A DNA stretch of 36,968 nucleotides. Origin: Sedimentisphaerales bacterium (GTDB lineage Bacteria; Planctomycetota; Phycisphaerae; Sedimentisphaerales; Anaerobacaceae). Shown here piece by piece: positions 31,872 to 36,968 of the stretch (positions are counted from its first letter, which is position 1; each line of letters opens with the position of its first letter). A program made the position numbers and the translations under genes. Under the pieces are notes generated by a model, which was not told the origin of the DNA, did no database searches, and worked only from the letters and a program-made list of their open reading frames with translations. The stretch is taken from contig JAFGGH010000045.1 of NCBI GenBank assembly GCA_016930645.1, positions 1 to 36,968 of the forward strand, in the 5' to 3' direction.

Positions 31872-32117
31872 ATGAACAAAAGACAAAGACAATTAACATT
31901 GAGCAAAGGAAGAGAAAAATTCATCTTTCGTTATGATGATGGACGAGAAGATGAATTGATAGATGCGTTGGTATCACAAGCTAAAGACCAGCGTACGGGA
32001 TTTGACTGGTTTGATGCCGCTGTTTTGAGCTTCAAACTGACACAATCGTTAATATTCCAGGCTGATGAACTGTTGTATGCAAACAAAGAGAAAGAATTGG
32101 AAAGTAATAACCTGTAA
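31872..32117 (+). CDS. Small protein of unknown function, upstream of the Xer recombinase
   Basis: An 81-aa product, largely helical and charged, with FRYDDGREDELIDALVSQA (about 23-41) and FDWFDAAVLSFKLTQSL (about 49-65). No transmembrane helix, signal peptide, or known motif. AAGGTGAG sits just before ATG 31872, which supports translation; TTG 31869 is in frame but poorly placed. It ends 22 bp before the recombinase gene and is probably cotranscribed with it. Confidence 0.7.
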   Translation: MNKRQRQLTLSKGREKFIFRYDDGREDELIDALVSQAKDQRTGFDWFDAAVLSFKLTQSLIFQADELLYANKEKELESNNL

Positions 32118-32139
32118 GGCTGATTAAGGTAGGAAAACT

Positions 32140-33171
32140 ATGGAAAATAGTGCAGTTGTCAATGATTTTCTTAATTATCTGAAATTCGAGAAGCATTTTT
32201 CCGGGCATACAGCAAAATGCTATGGGGCGGACCTGGTTCAATTTACAGAATACCTTGCAGACAAGGGAAAAGGACAAAGCCATACCGGCTCTTCAATGAG
32301 CGATGAAGGCACGGGACATTCAGGTTCAGCGACAGCTTTGCAAACTAAAACAGAAACCAGGCAGTCTCTGCTTAGTGTGGATGTAAACACAGTCAGGGGT
32401 TATTTGGCTCATCTGAATGAGAAGCAGTATTCCAAGAGCACAATTGCAAGGAAGCTTGCAACGCTGAGAAGCTTTTATAAATTCCTGCTGAAGAGGAACA
32501 GCGTAAGCAGCAACCCCGTTACCGCAGTAAGGACTCCCAAGCAGGAAAAGAGGCTGCCTCGATTCCTCGAGTACGAAGAGGTAAAAAGGCTGCTGGAGAC
32601 GCCGCCTCTTGAAAATTGGCTTGGAGCAAGGGACAGAGCCATTATGGAAGTGCTTTACAGCACAGGTATCAGGGTCAGCGAGCTGGTGGCTCTTAATATA
32701 GATGACACTGATTTTCTCGGTGAGGTTATCCACGTCAGGGGCAAGGGCAAAAAGGAGAGAATATCACCGATAAGCTCGTCCGCTTTGCAGATAATTCAGC
32801 ACTATATAGAATTCAGGAACAAAAGAGCGCAAAGCAATCCGAATTTTGACCCGAAAGTACTGTTTGTCAACAAACATGGCAAGCGTTTGAGCACGAGAAG
32901 TGTTCGCAGAAAAATGGACAAATATCTTAAAATAGCAGGTCTTGACCCGGCAATAAGCCCACATACGCTCAGGCACAGTTTTGCCACACATATGCTGAAT
33001 AACGGTGCGGACCTGCGGAGCGTGCAGGAGCTGCTTGGACACCAGTCGTTATCGACAACGCAGATTTATACACATTTAACCACCAATAAGCTCAAGGAAG
33101 TTTACGACCATGCACATCCGAGGGAAAATGAAAATCAGCAACAGGATAATACCGAGCATGCAAATAATTAG
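32140..33171 (+). CDS. Tyrosine recombinase, XerC/XerD-like
   Basis: Tyrosine recombinase with all catalytic residues in order: R178 (YSTGIRVSEL), K203 or a nearby lysine (RGKGKKERI), H275 and R278 (SPHTLRHSFATH), H301 (LLGHQSLSTTQ) and nucleophile Y310 (QIYTHL). XerC/D resolve chromosome dimers at dif. The N-terminal SAM-like domain carries an unusual polar insertion of about 35-40 residues (about 43-78; DKGKGQSHTGSSMSDEGT onward). The C-terminal tail is also longer and polar. AAGGTAGG gives a good ribosome-binding site. Which of XerC or XerD it is, or whether it is an integrase, cannot be decided here; no att-like sites were seen. Confidence 0.88.
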   Translation: MENSAVVNDFLNYLKFEKHFSGHTAKCYGADLVQFTEYLADKGKGQSHTGSSMSDEGTGHSGSATALQTKTETRQSLLSVDVNTVRGYLAHLNEKQYSKSTIARKLATLRSFYKFLLKRNSVSSNPVTAVRTPKQEKRLPRFLEYEEVKRLLETPPLENWLGARDRAIMEVLYSTGIRVSELVALNIDDTDFLGEVIHVRGKGKKERISPISSSALQIIQHYIEFRNKRAQSNPNFDPKVLFVNKHGKRLSTRSVRRKMDKYLKIAGLDPAISPHTLRHSFATHMLNNGADLRSVQELLGHQSLSTTQIYTHLTTNKLKEVYDHAHPRENENQQQDNTEHANN

Positions 33172-33200
33172 TAATTGAGATGTGTTGGGGCATCTTTTAA

Positions 33201-33225
33201 GGCCGTCGATGAGGCGGCCTTTTTT
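33201..33225 (+). terminator. Rho-independent terminator after the Xer gene
   Basis: GGCCG (33201-33205) pairs with CGGCC (33215-33219), followed by six T (33220-33225). It lies 29 bp after the recombinase stop and overlaps the last bases of the convergent CapD-like gene. Confidence 0.7.
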
Positions 33226-35179
33226 AATTCAATGAGTTATTGTGAGTGTTGCCTAAATATTCGGGGATAATGTTCTTGATTTTACTCACTATTTTTTCGT
33301 AGTCCTGGGTTTGCGCTGTATTTATAAGCTCTTCGATGCGGCTATGCAGCGTATCTCTGTCAACCGGTATATTCTTCCATATACCGATTTTTGGGTGGCG
33401 TGTAGGAAGCATATCTTCTCCCTTTATTGAGAGCTCTTCGAAGAGCTTTTCGCCGGGCCTGGTCCCTGTAAAGATGATTTCGATATCCTCACCAGGCCTG
33501 AAACCGCTTAGGGTTATAAGTTCGCGTGCCAGGTCAACAATTTTTACAGGCTCTCCCATATCGAGGACGAAGATTTCGCCGCCTTGGCCCATCGCGGCGG
33601 CCTGAAGAACAAGCTGGCTGGCTTCGGGAATAGTCATAAAGTATCTTTTCATATCAGGATGAGTTACGGTGACCGGTCTGCCGTCAGCGATTTGTTTTTT
33701 GAAAATAGGAACCACTGAACCGTTTGAGTCGAGGACATTACCAAAACGCACAGTAACATAATGAGTATTGCTTGTTCTGTTTAAATCCTGAATGTACATC
33801 TCGGCTATACGTTTTGAAGAGCCCATAAGAGATGTTGGATTTACGGCTTTGTCGGTGCTTATCATTACAAAGTTTTTTGCACTGTATTTATCCGCGGCGT
33901 CTGCGACTGCACGTGTTCCAACTACATTGTTTTTAATCGACTCACCGGGATTTGTTTCCATCAGTGGGACATGTTTATGAGCGGCTGCGTGTATTACTAC
34001 ATCGGGTTTGTATGTCTGGAAGATATTTTCCACCCTTGTTGTATCTGTGATATCGCATATAATCGCTTTCATATTAGTTTTGGGAAATTCACTGGAAAGC
34101 TCCCTTTCTACAATAAAAAGGGGATTTTCAGCCTGCTCAACAAGCAGCAGGTTTTTAGGCTCGAAGTTGCAAACCTGACGGCACATTTCCGAGCCGATGG
34201 AACCGCCGGCCCCGGTTACAAGGATAACTTTATCCCGCAGGTAGTCTTCAATCAGGTTCAAATCGAGCTGAACAGCTTGGCGTCCGAGCAGGTCGTTAAT
34301 ATCGACGTCACGTATTTGTGAAACGCTTAATTTCCCGGAAGCTATGTCAGTAATTGAGGGGACCGTTCTGAATCGTATTTTTGTACCTTCACAGACCTGA
34401 ATAACGCGTCTGAGCTGCTTATGTGTCGCCGAAGGAATTGCGATGGCAATTTCATCTATGCTGTATTCTTCGCAAATCTGAGGCAGTTGCTCAACAGTTC
34501 CCAGAACAGGAATTCCGTGTATGTTAATTCCTTTTTTTGCAGGGTCATCGTCGATAAAGCCCACTACCGCATACTGTGCGACCGTCATACGGTGCATTTC
34601 CCGCAGCAAAGCCTCGCCGGCGTTGCCGGCCCCGACTATTAGAAATTTCTTTAGCCTTGCGGTTTCTACCGTTCTAAATTCCTCGTGGTAAAGCCTTATG
34701 GCCATACGCAGTCCGGCCAGTATCAATATAGTGCCGAACATATCCGCCATAAACACAGCTTGGGGTATATCTTTGAGAGGTTCGAAGCGAGATATAGTTC
34801 GGATGCCGGGATTGGATAGGAAAACATACCATAATCCGACAATAACAGCGGTACTGATAAGCGATGCACGAAAAATTCCGAACAGGTCGCTGATGCCGAC
34901 ATATCTCCACCAGCCTTGATACTGCTTAAATAGTCCGAAAATAATTAACTTGATGACGATTACAGCCATTAGCATAGTTGGGTATTGCTCTACAAGCCAG
35001 GACCGGCGGAGCTGCATATTGGCGGCAAGTAAAAATGACAAAAACAGTGAGGCTGCAAATGTTAGAATGTGCGCACAAATGATGAGGGGTCTACGGTATT
35101 TGAGAAAAAAGCTCATCGATGAAGATGAATCTTTTTGATTGGATTCTATTTTCTGCGAATGAGTTTTGGCCTCTGTCAT
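33224..35179 (-). CDS. FlaA1/CapD-like nucleoside-diphosphate-sugar 4,6-dehydratase
   Basis: A 651-aa membrane-bound member of the extended SDR family (WbpM/PglF/CapD-like). Four transmembrane helices lie at about 30-165, then a first Rossmann-like domain (FLIVGAGNAGEALLREM, about 184-200). The dehydratase domain starts at LVTGAGGSIGSEMCRQ (about 320-336) and includes HAAAHKHVPLMETNPGE, MISTDKAVNPTSLMGSSKR and RPGEKLFEELS. Family members make UDP-4-keto-6-deoxy sugars for capsule, flagellin or O-antigen glycans. Its own consensus promoter (35215-35243) suggests independent expression. Substrate sugar not determinable. Confidence 0.92.
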   Translation of the reverse strand: MTEAKTHSQKIESNQKDSSSSMSFFLKYRRPLIICAHILTFAASLFLSFLLAANMQLRRSWLVEQYPTMLMAVIVIKLIIFGLFKQYQGWWRYVGISDLFGIFRASLISTAVIVGLWYVFLSNPGIRTISRFEPLKDIPQAVFMADMFGTILILAGLRMAIRLYHEEFRTVETARLKKFLIVGAGNAGEALLREMHRMTVAQYAVVGFIDDDPAKKGINIHGIPVLGTVEQLPQICEEYSIDEIAIAIPSATHKQLRRVIQVCEGTKIRFRTVPSITDIASGKLSVSQIRDVDINDLLGRQAVQLDLNLIEDYLRDKVILVTGAGGSIGSEMCRQVCNFEPKNLLLVEQAENPLFIVERELSSEFPKTNMKAIICDITDTTRVENIFQTYKPDVVIHAAAHKHVPLMETNPGESIKNNVVGTRAVADAADKYSAKNFVMISTDKAVNPTSLMGSSKRIAEMYIQDLNRTSNTHYVTVRFGNVLDSNGSVVPIFKKQIADGRPVTVTHPDMKRYFMTIPEASQLVLQAAAMGQGGEIFVLDMGEPVKIVDLARELITLSGFRPGEDIEIIFTGTRPGEKLFEELSIKGEDMLPTRHPKIGIWKNIPVDRDTLHSRIEELINTAQTQDYEKIVSKIKNIIPEYLGNTHNNSLN

Positions 35180-35417
35180 AGATAATTACGCTCAAATTAA
35201 ATACTTTTGATTGAATTATAAAAGGGGCGAATAATTATGTCAAGCTTGCACATTATTTGTAAATGGTTTTCCGGTCTTGACTTACAACTTGATAGAATAT
35301 ATGTATGAACGGCCGTAAAAAACATTTCCCTTCGAAACAAGAATATCTTCTCGCAAAGACGGCGAAAGTTTAACTGATTTGACTTAAGCCGACAGCAATT
35401 ATAATCAAGTTGTACCT
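35180..35417. other. Intergenic region between the membrane protein and the CapD-like gene
   Basis: It contains the CapD-like promoter (35215-35243). A 22-codon ORF at 35305-35373 on the plus strand has no support. No terminator is visible for the upstream membrane protein gene. Confidence 0.4.
35215..35243 (-). promoter_or_regulatory. Perfect consensus promoter of the CapD-like gene
   Basis: On the minus strand, TTGACA (35243-35238), 17 bp, TATAAT (35220-35215), both boxes perfect. Initiation is expected near 35208, about 29 nt before ATG 35179. Confidence 0.75.
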
Positions 35418-36701
35418 CTACTCTGGTTCTGCTGCATCCTGTTCAATTTCTTCGGCCTGCTCTGAGATAGCAGAAACCGGACGAGCAGGTTCCGGGCCTT
35501 CGCAGATTTCATCAAGAGGCGCATTATCAACTTTTTTACGCATAAGGGCGTATATAATGGAATTGGCTGAGAAGTAAAAGCTGAGAATAAACGCTACAAT
35601 CAAGCCAAGAATAATAAGAATAAAAGTATGTATAATCCACGCTGCAAAGAACTCGGTTCCGCTGGTTGACTCAAATGCAGTAGCCATAAGATTTGTAAAG
35701 GTTGGCATAGGCCAGATAGCCTCGAGTTTTGCGTCTGCCTTTTCAAAAAGACCTAAGCCAAGTGAAAAACGGGTGGCCAGCAGTACCAGAAAAGCGAAAA
35801 ATCGAACAAATAAATAACAAATCGCGCCATAGACCGTAGCAACGCCCGTGTAAAATCCCATTCTCCACGGTCTTGAAAAAATGTAATTGAAGGAGCGGCT
35901 TATTGAGTCGAAACAGTCAAGACCGTCGTAAGCAAGAGCAGGGAACATAAGGCCAAAACCGGAGACCGTACCGATTATAACTATGGCTATTAATACTCCT
36001 ACAAGAAGGGCGAGGATGGAGCCTAAAGCTACGATTATTTCACCGGCGTAGGGTATGTTTCCTAAAAGGCCGAGAACAATAATGCAAGCAGAAAGCACCG
36101 CGGTGATAGCTATCGGTGCCAACGGGGCCGCAAGAAAGCTAACAAATTTACTAAGGCTGTAGCGCAGAGCATTGGTAATTCCCGGTTTTTCACCTTTTGT
36201 AAATTTGAGCGCGGCTATTCTGCAGATTGCACCGCCTGCTATGCATATTATCACAAGTTTTACAGCTGCAAATATCAGCGAGTAAAAGAAATGATATTTA
36301 AATGCCCAGGCAATAGCCCTGAAATACGCAGCGACGTTGTCAGCCGCGGCTTTGAAATTCGGCGTTAATACATTATTAACCGCCTTTTCGAACTGATAGG
36401 CTGCTTGGCGCCATATTGTAGTATAAACTCCCGCTCTTTTACCGCTGTCTGAATTTACTTTGATAAAATTGCTTACTTCGGAAGGATTCTGCATGTAGAT
36501 ATGAAGCTCGTTTGTTCTGCCGTCTTCCGCTACTACGACCGAGCCGCCGAGGTCCATCAGCTTGCCGCATAGCGAGATTATTAAAATCGCAGCAAATGCT
36601 ATGAATAGTGAGCTTAGACTGACAGCGATTCTGAAGGTCTGGAAAATCTTTGGAAACAGGAAATTGCCGAATAATTGTGTGCCTTTTTGATTCTCAGCCA
36701 T
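35418..36701 (-). CDS. Multi-spanning membrane protein of unknown function
   Basis: The 427-aa product has about seven hydrophobic helices (near 25-46, 137-158, 185-215, 220-250, 283-310, and 355-390). A first extracytoplasmic loop of roughly 90 residues is polar (GGSVVVAEDGRTNELHIYMQ and on), and the C-terminus is acidic (SEQAEEIEQDAAEPE). Motifs FTKGEKPGITNAL and SFNYIFSRPWR are notable but I recognise no family. AAAGGACTC precedes ATG 36701 by a proper distance. It sits between the CapD-like gene and another minus-strand gene, each with its own promoter or terminator, so it is probably a single-gene transcription unit. Confidence 0.75.
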   Translation of the reverse strand: MAENQKGTQLFGNFLFPKIFQTFRIAVSLSSLFIAFAAILIISLCGKLMDLGGSVVVAEDGRTNELHIYMQNPSEVSNFIKVNSDSGKRAGVYTTIWRQAAYQFEKAVNNVLTPNFKAAADNVAAYFRAIAWAFKYHFFYSLIFAAVKLVIICIAGGAICRIAALKFTKGEKPGITNALRYSLSKFVSFLAAPLAPIAITAVLSACIIVLGLLGNIPYAGEIIVALGSILALLVGVLIAIVIIGTVSGFGLMFPALAYDGLDCFDSISRSFNYIFSRPWRMGFYTGVATVYGAICYLFVRFFAFLVLLATRFSLGLGLFEKADAKLEAIWPMPTFTNLMATAFESTSGTEFFAAWIIHTFILIILGLIVAFILSFYFSANSIIYALMRKKVDNAPLDEICEGPEPARPVSAISEQAEEIEQDAAEPE

Positions 36702-36807
36702 TTTCGAGTCCTTTCATAAAGACCATTATGCTTATTAATGCATCGTAGGGATTATAACTGATTATCAGCAGCTTTGAAAAGATTTATTTAGCGTTAGCCA
36801 GCAAGAT

Positions 36808-36837
36808 AAAAAAATGGCCTTTAGGGAGCTAAAGGCC
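36808..36837 (-). terminator. Rho-independent terminator of the gene at the right edge
   Basis: On the minus strand GGCCTTTA and TAAAGGCC form an 8-bp stem (36837-36830 with 36823-36816) with a 6-nt loop, then CA and seven T (36814-36808). It ends transcription of the partial gene whose stop is at 36875. Confidence 0.8.
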
Positions 36838-36874
36838 GTTGGTTTTGATTCAATACATTTTTGCCAGAATTCAA

Positions 36875-36968
36875 TCAATCGGTGGATTCGATGGCTTTTC
36901 GGAAATCTAAGTATTCTTCGTAAGTCATAGCATCCTTAATGTCGCCCGATTCCCATAATTTGTCGAGC
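36875..36968 (-). CDS. C-terminal end of an unidentified gene, cut by the window edge
   Basis: The minus strand is open from the edge to a TGA at 36875-36877, giving 30 residues that include DKLWESGDIKDAMTYEEYLD and end in IESTD. The terminator 38 bp downstream confirms a real transcript. The fragment is charged and helical. I do not recognise the family. Confidence 0.55.
   Translation of the reverse strand, partial: LDKLWESGDIKDAMTYEEYLDFRKAIESTD

Noticed and set aside
32140-33171. Integrase of a mobile element
   Set aside because: No att-like direct repeats, tRNA gene or phage genes are nearby. The protein resembles chromosomal XerC/D more.
35305-35373. 22-codon ORF upstream of the CapD-like promoter
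   Set aside because: No ribosome-binding site, terminator or composition bias supports translation.

Overview
The window looks like chromosomal DNA of a Gram-negative planctomycete of the Phycisphaerae/Sedimentisphaerales type. This is inferred from the mix of genes (KdsA and GT9 for an LPS-like envelope, TMTC-like and GT-C membrane proteins with TPRs, an MCE protein in an rnpA-merR operon) and from dispersed intergenic repeats that I associate with such genomes: CAAACCCAAT tandem runs, degenerate 'AATCCGTGT..GTGGTT' copies and 'CATCGAGCGTCGAGTAT' runs. No database search was possible. Most of the window is housekeeping, with accessory DNA mainly at the left end.

Layout. 1-1133: the 3' end of a type IIG/Eco57I-like restriction-methylation gene, apparently frame-broken. 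1134-2074: a repeat-rich gap with a consensus promoter and an operator-like palindrome. 2075-2824: a DUF438/hemerythrin-like protein. 2841-4404 (minus): rnpA, a MerR-type regulator and an MCE/MlaD protein. 4701-12086 (plus): class I aminotransferase, a 1142-aa GT-C-like membrane protein, a GT2 enzyme and a gamma-glutamylcyclotransferase-like/amidoligase-like fusion. 12170-13756: a Nudix hydrolase (minus) and a GT9 glycosyltransferase (plus). 13751-17033 (minus): ileS with a candidate isoleucine leader-peptide attenuator. 17154-21497 (plus): a TMTC-like protein and polA. 21502-23748 (minus): a NarL/NarX-like two-component pair. 23947-33171 (plus): rnr, leuS, a lipid kinase, kdsA, a radical SAM protein, a small conserved-looking protein and a Xer recombinase. 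33224-36968 (minus): a FlaA1/CapD-like dehydratase, a membrane protein, and the 3' end of another gene cut by the window edge.

Main find: upstream of ileS, on the same strand, a near-consensus promoter (TTGACA, 17 bp, TATAAA) starts an essentially leaderless 40-codon ORF. Nine of its residues 25-35 are isoleucine, using all three Ile codons. An 11-bp terminator hairpin with a U-run follows, and then ileS. Alternative pairings fit a classical attenuator: a ribosome stalled in the Ile run covers segment 1 and frees segment 2 to compete with the terminator, while a ribosome at the stop codon covers segment 2. This would be Ile-tRNA sensing by leader-peptide attenuation of isoleucyl-tRNA synthetase, a gene better known for T-box control.

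The second find is the 648-aa fusion: an N-terminal AIG2/GGCT-like domain joined to a C-terminal region with amidoligase/glutamate-ligase-like motifs. Genes for envelope sugars (kdsA, GT9, GT2, CapD-like, lipid kinase, GT-C proteins) recur across the window and suggest investment in surface glycans, but they do not form a single operon.
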